From positions 14,307,405 to 14,371,404 of the forward strand of contig NC_044925.1 of assembly GCF_003576645.1 (NCBI RefSeq): a stretch of DNA of 64,000 nt, in the 5' to 3' direction. Each line of letters opens with the position of its first letter. The first letter of the stretch is position 1. The stretch is from Ipomoea triloba (taxonomy: Eukaryota > Streptophyta > Magnoliopsida > Solanales > Convolvulaceae). A model generated the notes under the pieces. That model ran no database searches and had not been told where the DNA came from. It was given only the letters and a program-made list of their open reading frames with translations. The position numbers were made by a program, and so were the translations under genes. Below, piece after piece: positions 21,981 to 33,214 of this stretch.

Positions 21981-23037
21981 ATCTTATGATAGGAGAATTG
22001 CTGCGCTCGAAGCTAGATTCGATAGGCAATTCCAGCCCTTCGGTGATAACTGATGCCTTCCATCAACTGTCCTCGATCTTGACACTTGACATTTGATATT
22101 GAGTCTAACTGGACATTGGTTACTTTGGTTGATGGTCCCATTTGAACATTAGGATCCCTATGCACGGGGTTTCGACTTTTATTTCTTTACTTCTTTACTT
22201 TACTTTACTTTTATCTTTATTGCTTTATGTTATTTACTTTACAATTGCTTTACTTATTCGCATTTCTACTTCGAATAATTCTGCTTATTTACATGCTTTA
22301 TTATCTATGCTTCTGTTTTTATTGCTTTTATATTTCTATCAGCTTATAATAATTGAATAATACTCCGAAAACCCTTTTGTATGTTATGTCTCCATTTCTT
22401 ATAGAGCATCTATAACGGGAGCAGGCCTATGCTGGAAGCTAAAGTGTCGAAAGAGGGATGCATACTTGGTTTATCCTCTTATCCCTTTTCTATTTTAAGC
22501 CCCGTTTTGATCTTTAAAGTGTGGAAATATTTCTTTATGGAGGGATAAGAGGATAAACCAAGTATGCATCCCTCTTTCCACACTTTAGCTTCCAGCATAG
22601 GCCTGGTCCCGTTATAGATGCTCTATAAGAAATGGAGACATAACATACAAAAAGGGTTTTCGGAGTACTATTCAATTATTATAAGCTGATATAAAAATAA
22701 AAATAACAAAAACGTAGATAATAAAGCATATAAATAAGTAGAAATATTCGAATAGAAATGCATAAAAGTAAAGCAGTTGGAAATTAAATAATATAAAGCG
22801 ATAAAAATAAGTAAAGCAAAGTAAAGAGATAAAAGAAATAAAAGTCGGAACCCCGCGCATAGGGATCCTAATGTTCAGGTGGGGCTAGCAACCGTAGTAA
22901 CCAAAGTCAAGGAACTCAATAGCAAGTGTCAATAAGTCAGGACCGAGAAAAATCGAAGGAAGGCATCACTCATCACCGAAGGGACGAAATTGCATGTCGA
23001 ATCTAGCTTCAAGAGCGGCAATTCTTCTATCATTATC
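21981..23037. repeat. Large imperfect inverted repeat (arms about 0.5 kb)
   Basis: The left arm (about 21981-22489) and right arm (about 22541-23037) are reverse complements at roughly 85% by eye. Both begin with the end of the Athila-type ORF (IAALEARFD.QF.PFGD) and pass through an AT-rich tail, then 'atgttatgtctccatttctt' and 'gatgcatacttggtttatcc'. The loop is about 50 bp. Transcripts would fold into a long hairpin. Confidence 0.85.
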
Positions 23038-24201
23038 CTCCACCGCCTGTCTCATGCGGTTGAGGTCCTCGATGTGAACATCCTGTCTTGCGGAGATGGA
23101 TGTGAAGTGGCCTTGCTGCCAAGTATGCTCCTCACGCCAATAGTTCATTTGTTCCTCATGGAGCTGTCTATGAAAATTCTGTGACGCGGTCCACTCCATT
23201 AGAGTTGGGCCTTGCTCTTGTGCAGCATCCTCCTCCTCATTCTCTTCCTCGTCCTCGTTGTCATCATCAGAAGCCTCTAGATCAGGTGCATCATCACCTC
23301 CAAGCCTTAATTCTGCAGCAAAGAACTCACCCACGGAGAAAGAAATTGTACAACCATCGGATCTCTCTCCCATCAACCGGTTCAGTAGGCCCAACCCAAT
23401 GCACAGTTTAGTAACAAAAAGTCCAATAAACACAGTCTGAACCTTAGGCTTTAGCTGGGTCTAGAGCCACTTCCTAGCTTGAACCCCCATGTTGATGCTG
23501 ACATCATTCTCCATGCACCACATGTAGAATAGATCCTGCTTGTATACCTTGTTGCGGTTTGTGGTTCTGCCTGAGAGATTTATGGCGAAGGCTAATCTGA
23601 TAGCCTTTAGAGCATTACGGGTGATGAGCTTGGCTTTCAAATTTGAAGAGTTATATGGGGCGTTGTTGGTGATTCTTCTCCAATACTGTCTAGCAACTTC
23701 GTCAGTATCAAAATCTTCCTTGAAATCTCTGAAATATGGCATGGATATGCTTGCTGCATCATGAAAACCGAGTGTAACACCTAAAGTGTTGACATACATA
23801 CTGTAGTGGTTGCCGAAAAGAGTGAATGACATAGACTCCCTTGCATCGTTGACTTCCCTTCTAATCTCTAGGGTTGCCAAGAACTCATAGGTGACAGGCG
23901 CATAGGTGGGTCCTCTCCACTGGAATAGATAGCGGAGCTGTGGATGCCTAAGGAGCATATTCACTTCTTCCAAACAACCAAATTCTCTTAAAACATTGTC
24001 CTCAAAGTGACGGCCAACAGAAAGCTGTTTCCCTTTATAGTTATCTACCGTTGCAAGTTGAATAGGTGTCAAGTGTCGCAATGACCTTGACCCCGGCTCT
24101 TGTATAGCCTGTTGAGCAGTAGCTTGTTGCCGTGTCCTAGATCGACTCGATTCTCCTACATCATGTTTTGATTTCTTTGCAATTTCTTTCGAGCGTCCCA
24201 T
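22966..24201 (-). pseudogene. ATHILA ORF-1 type protein with an internal stop
   Basis: The 412-codon minus-strand frame is open from ATG 24201 to 22966 except for one TAG at 23461-23463 (...QARKW L-stop). The downstream ORF starting 23433 is the same frame, so it is one gene with a nonsense mutation. The N-terminal half has YEFLATLEIRREV, then SFTLFGNHYSMYVNTLGVTL and AFAINLSGR, typical of the ATHILA ORF-1 family of plant Gypsy elements. The C-terminal part has an acidic Asp/Glu run and a helix-rich tail. The biochemical role of the family is not established. It lies downstream of gag-protease, where pol would be expected in an autonomous copy. Confidence 0.75.
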
Positions 24202-25444
24202 CCTACAAATTTTATAAATTATTGTTCATGGTAATTGGCTTTAAACAAGTCACCATCATAATAGTGTAAAATTCCTTGTCAAAATAATGGATTTCAAACA
24301 TATAGGGCTAAGAATTTTTGAAAATTTTGCCATAGTTTCGCCTATATTTTGGACAATTCTATCATAAGAATATCAACAATATCATTCCATTATCACACAC
24401 ATGCATAAAATCATCATAAGATATATCAATTTGATAGTCAAATAAGAAGTCAACTACAAAAGTCAAGAATTTCAAAAAGTCAACTTAATCTTCTTCCCCA
24501 AATTCAAAATTAGGGTTTGAAATTGAAAATTTAATTTGGGCAATGTAGCATGTGAAAAATCAAATTGATGGTGTATAATAGTTCTATAACAAGTTTACTC
24601 ATCAATTCAAACATCAATTTCATAATTTCAACAAGAAATCTAACAAACCCATTTGTTCATCAATGGTGTTCACACTTGAAGTTCAAGAATATATAACAAT
24701 CCATCAATGTAACCATCAATAATGAAAGAAAACATCAAAGGACAGTTCTATGAAGGATTATAACCAATTTAATCATTCAAAATCATGCTAGGCAATGTAG
24801 AATAAATTTCACATTCAAGCTCTTCCAAACTCATGAATATTCAAGGATAAAGAGTTAAAAAGATGAAAAATTACCTTGATGTTGATGTTTTGATCTTCCT
24901 TGAAGGTAAAAAGTAAGAAATATGTTCAAACCTTGAGTTTGGTTCTTCCTTGCGTGGAGAAGAAAAGAGAAAAATGGTGTTTTGGGGCTAGGGGGCGTGG
25001 AGTGGCCGAACAAGGGTTTTAAACCCGTAGGGGGCCTTCCACGCCGGTCACACTCGTGTGACCGTGCGTGGGAGCTCTCTACCTCGCTCCCACGCATGGC
25101 AACGCACGTGTGAGCGTGCGTGGGAGGCTACTGCCTTGTTCCCATGCACGGCTACACACGTGTGAGCCTCGTGTAGGTCCACTGCATTGTTTTCTTCCGA
25201 TTTTGGCCTTGCCTTCCATGCCTATGTCCATATTTAACCTTTCCAAAGCAATTTTTAGTCCCGACTCCTACAAGTTAGTCTTCAAAACATGGTTCCATAT
25301 GATTGTAGCAATTTATTAGAACAAAAATATTAAAAACGAAAGCATAAAAATAATGTAAAAACATTTTATTAAAACCTTGGGTTGCCTCCCAAGTAGCGCC
25401 ACGGTTTACGTCATTGGCTAGACGCATCATTCCTTGGTTGAAAT
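24202..25444 (-). other. Non-coding spacer of the composite element
   Basis: No coding sequence is seen. The AT-rich part (24202-24990) would be the leader of the Athila-type ORF. At 25040-25170 lies a block with CACACTCGTGTG, GCACGTGTGAGCGTGCGTGG and CACACGTGTG, the same kind of cassette as in the LTRs. At 25380-25435 the minus strand reads 'aatgacgtaaaccgtggcgc' then 'acttgggaggcaaccca', the conserved 3' flank of plant Athila/Tat pol. Pol therefore appears deleted between gag-protease and this point. Confidence 0.6.
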
Positions 25445-27727
25445 TCAACCATATTCCTTTGTAGTGGGTAGAAGGCATTTTGGTACCCACGTGTTTTTCC
25501 AGGTAAGCTTATCATTCTTCCGCTTCGGTTTAGGTTTCACCTTTGATTTGACCTTTGCCCTTTCATCATCATCAGTTCTTTCTTTTGCTTTTTCCTTGTC
25601 GTCATTTGTGGCTTGTCCCTCGAATCTTAGGGTAATTTCTCCTAAACTAACATCTATTCGTGCACGACAAGTAGCCAGAAATGGTCTTCCGAGAATTAAG
25701 GATTCATGGGGATCATCATCTCCCATCTTGCAGACAATAAAATCGACAGGTACAAGAAATTTCCCTATTTTTACTAAAACATCTTTCGCTAAGCCTTCAG
25801 GATACCGTGTGGTTCCGTCAGCTAAACGTAAAGTCAGCCTCGTCGGTTTCAGACGTGGTAAGTTCAGTTTTTCAAAAAGATTTAAAGACATGACATTAAT
25901 AGAAGCACCAAGATCAGCAAGGGCATTTCTAGGTTCCATGTTCTGTATAGAATAAGGGATCAATAAAGCTCCAGGGTCACCCTTTTTTCTGGGGTTTCCC
26001 TCAGTTAAACAAACCGAAGATTCTTGGCTTAAACAGGTAAAATTATCACAAATGTCCTTCTCAAACAATTCACGGTATTCTTTGCTATTGAAAAATTTTC
26101 GAATAAAAGCTTTAATTGTACCTTCCCGAGCTGTTTCTTTCTCCTTTGAACTTTTGATGTTGTCTCGTGGTAGCTCCTTTTCTTTTGGGCATTCTTCCGA
26201 ATTGGTTTTCTCCTTGTGTTCTTTCATTGATATGGTGCACGAGCTGTTCGCATTCCTCAATTCAAGATTTGGACTACAAGAGGTAGTCTTGTTTCTTTGG
26301 TCATCTACCTTACATTGACATGTTCCACAGATAGCATCCATTGGATCACACTTCTCATGAGTTTCTTCTTTGGCATCAATGACGTTGACTCTCTCTTTCG
26401 GATTGTTTTCAGTATTACTCGGGAGTTGTCCGTAGTGGCGATTTGACATCATCTTAAACATTTGAGAAATTTGATTCTCAATTGTCTTAAGTGTGGCTTT
26501 AGACTCTTGTCGAAGACTAGAAATTTCTTGTCTAATCTGTTGAGTAATCTCTTGTTTCAGATTTGCCCGATCATTTTTCAGTTCCATGATCGTCCTTGTA
26601 AGTCTTTCATCTACTTCACGGATGTCATCCCTCCTTTGTTGAGTAAAATCAAGTTGAGAGTCGTATTGTGGCCTGAACTGGGTTATTTGATTTCCATTTC
26701 CTTGGTTTTGATTGTACATCAGTCTGTTCTTGTCATTTTGTCCATATGCAGGCTTGTGTCCATAATTGTATTGTCTTTGCGCTTGATATCCGTCATTGTG
26801 GTTATTGTTCCAACCCTCTCCATGTTTCCAATTGTTGTTTGATCTTTGGTTTTGTCCATAAGCATTGAAGTTGGAGTTCCTTTGATAATCTACCGCCTCA
26901 ACTTGTTCAGATGCAAACGTAGAAGTGCAAATATTGGTGTCATGAGGTCCTCCACAGATATTACAATAAAGTGCCAATGCCATGCAAGGCTTGGGCTTTC
27001 CTTCCATTTTTTCTACCATAGCCTGTAGCTTTTTGATTTCGTGATTCATTGCTTCGATTTTGACCTCGCTTGCCACTCGATTATCAACTTCATAAATTCC
27101 TCCATGATCTCCTCTTCGTTCATACCAACAGGATGTGTTTTTAGATATTTTCTCGATTAGTTCCTCAGCCTCTTGCAAAGCTAGGGAGACAAAGACACCG
27201 CTGGAGGATGAGTCAAGCGACATCTTTCCTTCATTCGTCAACCCTCCATAGAATGAGCTAATCATGTCCCATGGGTGCATCAGATCTTGTGGGCATTGCC
27301 TTTTAAGAACTTTAAATCTTCGCCAAGCCTCTCCCAAACTTTCAAGTCTTCCTTGTTTGAATTCTTTTATCAACCTTCTAATCCTCATAGTTTTTGTAAT
27401 GGGAAAGAACTCGTTCATGAATTCACGATGCAACTGTTGCCACGTTCTAAAATGATTGTCGTCTTGGCTTTCCAACCATCGTGCTGCCTCTCCTATAACT
27501 GAAAATGGGAATAATTTGAGTCGAACTATTTCCTCGCTAACGCCTTCTTGTCTGTACATCCCACATGCTCGTATAAACCTTGTGATGTGTGCGTTGGGAT
27601 CTTCAGATGGTAATCCCGAGTATTGACTATTTTGAACCAGTGTGAGAATAGTTGGATGCACGTGAAAGTTGACGTTCTCCATTGGAGGTACATAGATTGA
27701 GTTGTGCATGTTAAAATCTAGAGTCAT
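25445..27727 (-). CDS. gag-pro: Athila-like gag-protease polyprotein
   Basis: A 760-codon uninterrupted ORF. Residues about 20-200 are the retrotransposon gag domain (NAHITRFIRACGMYRQEGV, AARWLESQDDNHFRTWQQLH, REFMNEFFPITKT, WEMI-type FYGGL). A zinc knuckle CNICGGPHDTNIC (spacing C-2-C-3-H-4-C, usual for Athila) is near residue 258. A Gln/Asn/Tyr-rich region and a coiled coil follow. An aspartic protease with NALADLGASINVMSLNLF, the usual Athila DLGA variant of the DSGA active site, and LILGRPFLATCRARIDV lies near residues 610-720. The ORF ends without reverse transcriptase. Gag would package element RNA and the protease would cut the polyprotein. The intact frame suggests recent activity or help in trans. 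Start: first ATG, MTLDFNMHNSIYVPPMENV. Confidence 0.85.
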   Translation of the reverse strand: MTLDFNMHNSIYVPPMENVNFHVHPTILTLVQNSQYSGLPSEDPNAHITRFIRACGMYRQEGVSEEIVRLKLFPFSVIGEAARWLESQDDNHFRTWQQLHREFMNEFFPITKTMRIRRLIKEFKQGRLESLGEAWRRFKVLKRQCPQDLMHPWDMISSFYGGLTNEGKMSLDSSSSGVFVSLALQEAEELIEKISKNTSCWYERRGDHGGIYEVDNRVASEVKIEAMNHEIKKLQAMVEKMEGKPKPCMALALYCNICGGPHDTNICTSTFASEQVEAVDYQRNSNFNAYGQNQRSNNNWKHGEGWNNNHNDGYQAQRQYNYGHKPAYGQNDKNRLMYNQNQGNGNQITQFRPQYDSQLDFTQQRRDDIREVDERLTRTIMELKNDRANLKQEITQQIRQEISSLRQESKATLKTIENQISQMFKMMSNRHYGQLPSNTENNPKERVNVIDAKEETHEKCDPMDAICGTCQCKVDDQRNKTTSCSPNLELRNANSSCTISMKEHKEKTNSEECPKEKELPRDNIKSSKEKETAREGTIKAFIRKFFNSKEYRELFEKDICDNFTCLSQESSVCLTEGNPRKKGDPGALLIPYSIQNMEPRNALADLGASINVMSLNLFEKLNLPRLKPTRLTLRLADGTTRYPEGLAKDVLVKIGKFLVPVDFIVCKMGDDDPHESLILGRPFLATCRARIDVSLGEITLRFEGQATNDDKEKAKERTDDDERAKVKSKVKPKPKRKNDKLTWKNTWVPKCLLPTTKEYG

Positions 27728-28271
27728 GTAATATGCAATTGATCTTTGTGGTTCTTGAGGATTTCCATAATATTCCTCTTCACGAATGTTCTCTTGATTA
27801 TTTGCTCTGTTAGCTTGTGGTTCTTCAATGATCGTTTCTTCATGGTTAATCCGTACTTGTGGATAATTGGAACTGGGGTGGATTTGGTACTGTTGTGCCT
27901 CTTCCTTGTGGATTTCTTGTTGCGCTTGATGATGTTGTGCCTCTTCCTTGTGGATTTCTTGTTGCGCTTGATGAAGCCATTAGTGATCCTTGGATATTTT
28001 TCCTTCTAGTTGCTCTATTAATTTCAGGAATGTAGGGTAGTAAACCTTGGTTTCCTTTTGCTCTCGTGTGCATTCACCTAGTAAAATTATCAATGAAACA
28101 AATATTTCCACAATTGACTAGAAGTAGTCAATTGGGTTAGTAACAAAAACAAGTAAAAACGAAATAAAATTAAATGGAATGGATTAACATTTCTCAAATC
28201 TAGCATTCATGCAATCAAAGTAAACAAAAACATATGACAACCTATTGCCCTCCCCGGCAACGGCTCCATTC
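27728..28271 (-). other. Leader of the Athila-like minus-strand unit
   Basis: Sequence between the primer-binding site and gag. A 48-bp segment is present twice in tandem near 27889-27977 ('ttgtgcctcttccttgtgga' then 'tttcttgttgcgcttgatga'). The minus-strand ORF at 27846-28073, with duplicated SSATRNPQGRGT, may be the true N-terminal extension of gag, in another frame. Confidence 0.5.
28251..28268 (-). promoter_or_regulatory. Primer-binding site of the Athila-like unit
   Basis: The minus strand reads TGGAGCCGTTGCCGGGGA, three bases inside the LTR end at 28272. It closely resembles the Athila/Tat primer-binding site TGGCGCCGTTGCCGGGGA. Confidence 0.8.
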
Positions 28272-29592
28272 TGACAACAACTTGCGTGCATAGGGTGAAA
28301 TGTCAAAAGATATTTATGTTAAAACGGAAAGTCTGTGACTCCCCGAGTGTCGGTCTCGAAGGAGGGACGTGGAGGTGTGTCAAACATTCGGGAGTTTACT
28401 TGATTGGATCATGCATAGGACTCGAGTGTGGTGAAGAGTGATTTGTGAGTGAGAGTAGTTCATTGGTTGGTTTGAGTGCAAGAGAGTAGTAAAGTAAAAG
28501 TGATTTTGTGAATATGTAAAAGGGGTAGGGATTGGATAGTGTTCATGAATATTGCATAGTGAGAGTCTAAGGTCATGGATTAGGATTGCTAGAATATTGT
28601 CTACTCAAGAGTGTGTTGTCTTAGTCCTTTTCCACCTTGTGTACTAAGGCTTCTTTGACTTAGGAGTGCCTTCAAGCATCCAAAGTTCTAAGAGGAATTT
28701 TATCAAACACTTAAGCTACACACTATCCTACTATTCTTAAGAAGTCCATAGGAACTTTGATTGTGTAAAGCTTCAAATCCTAACTCTAATCAAAGACATG
28801 AAAGAGTCAAGAGCTCAATCTCTCATCTAGATTGGTCAAATCCAAACAAGATCTCATCAAAACGACAATCAAAAGACAAGAATAGATAATCCATCAACAC
28901 AAACTCATAGATCCAAGATATAGAAATAAGATCATCACAAAAGCAATATTCAATCACACAATCCAAATCCCTAGACTAAACTAGCTACTCATGATATGAA
29001 TTGCAAGCAAAAGCTAATTTAATCCAAGAACAAGATAGCTAAAATTATAGAAATGAAATAGAGATCACCTAGAGAGAAGAAGATCTTCAATCCAAGCTTG
29101 TTGTCTTCTACAATGGAGATTGATCTAATCTAAAAACTAAGAAAAATGGAGAAAGTTCTCCAAAGGAAAAACTAAGAAAAGGGAAAACTAAAATTCTGGA
29201 ATCCTCCCTGAAAATTCATCAAAGGGGTTTAAATAGTCTCCGAAATGACAACCCTAGCTGAAATTCGCGCATTGCAGTCTCCACGCCTCTCACACGCGTG
29301 TGAGCGTGCGTGGGAAGCTTCTGGAAAGTTTCCACGCTTGCTCACACGCGTATGGCCTTCCAGATTGGTCCTCCGGGGCTCCGCTCTTGCCTGGTTTGCT
29401 CTTAAAGCTCATCTTTTGGTCCTATTTGCTCCCGGGGCTCTTGTTTTGCTTCTTTTAAGCTAAAAGTAGCTTCCGTGCATCAGTTAGTGATTTTCAAGCA
29501 TTTACGCACATAATTTACCAAATAAGGATGCTATAGACGCGATAAAACACCCTAAAATGTGCCTGAAATAAGGGAATCTCGGAGTCTTATCA
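28272..29592 (-). mobile_element. Minus-strand LTR within the composite element
   Basis: On the minus strand it reads TGATAAGACTCCGAG ... GTTGTCA, 1321 bp, homologous to the plus-strand LTR at 29776-31106 (1331 bp). The TATTTAAA box is near 29234 and the CACACGCGTGTG cassette is at 29285-29350. Its outer neighbour (29593) is plus-strand 3' internal sequence, not genomic flank, so it is embedded in the other unit. The ORF at 29245-29463 is chance. Confidence 0.88.
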
Positions 29593-29775
29593 AGATCTGA
29601 CCAAAATCCTCTGTAGATAACACAAATGATTTCTCCCGTTTCAACAGTCTTAGACACCCATCATTTTGAGTTGCCGAAAGCTTTGTTTTACATGAGAAAG
29701 TATCTCGGAGACTTATGTTGTTAGATAGAAAAATGTCTTGCTTGAGGACAAGCAAGAAACAAAGTGTGGAAAATT
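29593..29775 (+). promoter_or_regulatory. 3' end of the plus-strand unit with polypurine tract
   Basis: Ends 'cttgaggacaagcaag', then AAAGTGTGGAAAATT, directly before TGATAAG at 29776. This is the usual plant Athila/Tat polypurine region, which primes plus-strand DNA. The same arrangement precedes the LTR at 44595. Confidence 0.8.
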
Positions 29776-31106
29776 TGATAAGCCTCCGAGATACCCTTAA
29801 ATCAAGCACATATTAGGGTGTTTTATCACATCTATAGCATCCTTACATGGTGAATTATGCTCATAAATGCTTGAAAATCACTAACTGACACACAGAAGCT
29901 ACTTTTAGTCTAAAGGAGGTAAAACAAGAGTCCCGGGAGCAAATAGGAGCAAAAGTTGAGCGCAAAGAACGAACCAGGCAAGAACGGAGCCCTGGAGGAC
30001 CAAACTGGATGGCCACACGCGTGTGAGCGGGCGTGGAAATAATCCAGCAGCCTCCCACGCACACTCACACGCGTGTGGATGGTGTGGAGACGGTGCTACG
30101 CGAATTTCGTCTAGGGTTGCTATTTCGGAGACTATTTAAACCCCTTTGATGAATGTTCAGAGGAGGATCCCAGAAATTTAGTTTTCCATTTCTTAGTTTT
30201 TCCTTTGGAGAACTTTCTCCATTTTTCTTAGTTTTTTAGATTAGATCAATCTCTATTGTAGCAAGACAACAAGCTTGGATTGAAGATCTTCTTCTCTCTA
30301 GGTGATTTCTATTTCATCTCTATAATTTTAGTTATCTTGTTCTTGGATTAAATTAGCTTTTGTCTTGAATTTCATATCAGGAGTGGCTAGTTTAATCTAG
30401 GGATTTGGATTGTGTGATTGAATGGTGCTAGTATGATGATCTTATTTCTATATCTTGGATCTATGTGTTTGTGTTGATGGATTATCTATTCTTGTCTATT
30501 GATTGTTGTGTTGATGAGATCTTGTTTGGATCTGGCCAATCTAGATGAGAGATTGAGCTCTTGACTCTTTCATGTCTTTGATTAGAGTTAGGATTTGAAG
30601 CTTTACAGAATCATAGTTCTTACGGACTTCTTAAAAGAACAATAGGATAGTGTGTAGCTTATGTGTTTGAAAAAATTCCTGTTAGAGCTTTGGATGCTTG
30701 TAGGCACTCCTTAGTCAAGAAACCTTAGTACGCAAAGGTGGAAAGGGACTAAGACAACACACTCTTGAATAGCCAACATCCTAGCATTCCCCGATCCATT
30801 ACCTTAGTCACACTACAATGCAACATACATGAACACTATCCAATCCCTACCCCTTTTACATATTTACAAATCTTTTTACTTTACTCTACTCTCTTGCACT
30901 CAAACCAAACCAAATAAACTCCTTTCTCTCACAATCCACCCTTCACCATACTCGAATCCAATGCATGACCCAATCAAGTAAACTCCCGAACACTTGACAC
31001 ACCTCCACGTCCTTCCTTCGAGACCGACACTCGGGGAGTCACTGACTTTCCGTTTTAACATACAAATATCTTTTGACATTTCACCCTATGCACGCAAGTG
31101 TTGTCA
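29776..31106 (+). mobile_element. 3' LTR of the composite element
   Basis: Full LTR of 1331 bp, TGATAAGCCTCC to GTTGTCA. It contains CACACGCGTGTG at 30015 and 30065 and a TATTTAAA box at 30133-30140. The last part has the common 'cttcgagaccgacactcgggg' block. It is followed by the TSD TGGTG. Confidence 0.92.
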
Positions 31107-33000
31107 TGGTGCGCGTGGCAACATTCCAGTAGCCAACCACGGACGCAACCACGTGTGTGGTAGGCGTGGTTGAGACTCTGCGCGAGAATTTTCCTAGGGC
31201 GAAAGTTCGGAGACTATTTAAGGCCCCTTGATAGAATTTCAGAGGAGAGCCCCTTTTTCCATTTTTTGGAGAGTTCCTCCATCTTGCAATTTTCATTTCT
31301 TAGTTTTTAGGATAGTTTAGCTTAGCAATTCCTCCTTGTAAGAAAAACAACAAGCTTGGATTGAAGAAGCACTTCAATACTAAGTGATCTCTATTACGTC
31401 TTAATCTATTTTATTATTTTTTCTTCGATTAAATTAGCCATTGTCTTTGAATTCTTGATTATGAGTGGCTAATTTAATCTAGGGTTTGGATTGTGTGAAG
31501 ATATGTAGCTAGTGTGATGATCTCATGTCTTATTTTGGATTCACTTGCTTGGATTGTTTGGATTTCTATTCTTGTCTATTGATTGTTATTTTGATCATAT
31601 CTTGTTTGGATTTGGCCAATCTAGATGAGAGATTGAGCTCTTGACTCTTTCATTTCTTTGATTAGAGTTAGGATTGAAAGCTTTGTAACAATTATAGATC
31701 CTATGGATTTCTTAAGAATAGTAGGAAAGTGTGTAGCTAAGGTGTTCGATAAAATGTCTCTTAGGACTTTGGTTGCTTAAAGGCACTCTTAAGTCCAAGA
31801 AGCCCTAGTACACAGAGGCAGAAGAGGACTAAGAAGACACACTCCTGAATAGCCAACATCTTTGCTCCGTTTATCCATTGCCTTAAACATACTAGGATGC
31901 AACATAGATGAGCACTATCCAATCCCTTATCTTCTTACACACATTTACTTATACTTGTTTTACTCTCATTCTCACACAAACCTTATGAACCTCTTCACTC
32001 TTGAATCATCATTCACCACACTCAAATCTGTAGCATGACTCAATCAACTAAACGCACAAACACTTGACACACCTCCACGTCCATTCTTCGAGACCGACAC
32101 TCGAGGAGTCACTGACTTTCCGTTTTATCACATATACATTTCTTTTGACAATCTTCACCCATACGCAAAACTGATTCTGTCAGTTGTGTGACACCCCAAC
32201 CTTTCACAAGCCGAGATAGCTAAACTTTAACACAAAAGCTGTCTATCTCAACTATCAAACATAACATAGCGGAAGCGATTTATAACCTAAGGGGTATCAT
32301 GCCACATCTAGGTAAGAAAAACACGGCCTAGATGCACAGGCTAACCAATAACTGAACCAAATAGTATATAAATCCTCAAAAACATCGTCAAAACAACAAA
32401 AATCTAAACAAGAGTATATAGAATCTCAACATCAGCACACAAGCCCAAAACATAAAGTCTAAACATCATAAACTAGTCTAAGCCGCCTCATAAAGATAAG
32501 CTCTAACGCGCTCTCGCTTAGACTTATTCCATACCTGGATAACATGTAAGAAACCGTTAGCAAAGGACTGCTAAGCAACCACCATTAACACCCGCAAGGA
32601 CATACATATATATATAATAAGTTTGTAAATAGGTTTACGCACCCATATAGAATATGCGCACCAACGAACTGTTCAGTATTTAAAATCGGATACTCAACAA
32701 CAACACGTTGAATAAAGGATAAACCAAGACTTTCCAACAATACTAATATCCAATCGAATTGCATAAGACAACAAGTCTATAACAAAATATCAACCGAATC
32801 AAGAATTCAATAGAATACTCATAAGAAACAACCAAACCAGAATTTATCAAAGAATAACCAATAACCAATTAGATACGATACAACTCAAGAATCAAGTAAG
32901 AGACCAAACAGACCTCAACCTAAGGATAAGCACCAACCCTTACCCTCCAACCAGCATACTATTCCTCATACCAATCATCAAACCCAAACTCAGTTCAAAG

Positions 33001-33214
33001 AGGCATATAATGCCCAAATCATAGAGGCAAATGGTGCCCAAATACACAGAGGCAAATGGTGCCCAAATACACAGAGGCAAGTAATGCCCAAATATACAGA
33101 GACAAGTAGTGCCCAAATACACAAAGGCAAATGGTGCCCAAATACACAGAGGCAAGTAGTGCCCAAATACACAGAGGCAAGTAGTGCCCAAATACACAGA
33201 GGCAAGTCATGCCC
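33001..33214. repeat. 25-bp minisatellite, about nine units
   Basis: Unit 'aggcaaatggtgcccaaata' plus 'cacag', with G/A and T/C variants. Because 25 is not a multiple of 3 and no unit makes a stop on the minus strand, three overlapping minus-strand ORFs (32940-33300) appear in all frames with Leu-Cys-Ile-Trp repeats. These are not genes. Confidence 0.92.

Larger units (their letters stand above)
21048..31106 (+). mobile_element. Composite Athila-like element, TSD TGGTG
   Basis: The outer ends are TGATAAGCCTCC at 21048 and GTTGTCA at 31106, flanked by TGGTG at 21043-21047 and 31107-31111. Inside are: a truncated plus-strand LTR (21048 to about 21980); the 3' end of a plus-strand Athila-type ORF; a near-inverted copy on the minus strand carrying the Athila-type ORF, gag-protease and its own LTR (about 22541-29592); a plus-strand polypurine region (29593-29775); a full plus-strand LTR (29776-31106). 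There is no reverse transcriptase or integrase, so it is non-autonomous. The gag-protease unit points opposite to the outer LTRs. Confidence 0.85.
20819..32182 (+). mobile_element. Athila-like solo LTR, TSD GTTGT, opened by a later insertion
   Basis: The LTR begins TGATAAACTCCC at 20819. It is interrupted at 21047 by the composite element, resumes at 31112 and ends CTGTCA at 32182. The 5-bp repeat GTTGT is at 20814-20818. Its partner is at 38620-38624, displaced there because another element inserted at the edge. Summed LTR length is 1300 bp, against 1301 bp for the related solo LTR at 60372-61672, which supports both borders. A TATTTAAG box is near 31214. It lies within the integrase of the host chromovirus. 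Confidence 0.9.

Noticed and set aside
27846..28073. Separate small gene upstream of gag-protease
   Set aside because: The repeated SSATRNPQGRGT reflects a 48-bp tandem repeat in the leader; it may be an N-terminal extension of gag but there is no evidence for a separate gene.
33001..33214. CRISPR-like array (regular 25-bp repeat)
   Set aside because: There are no distinct spacers; units are directly adjacent, and the context is a plant LTR.
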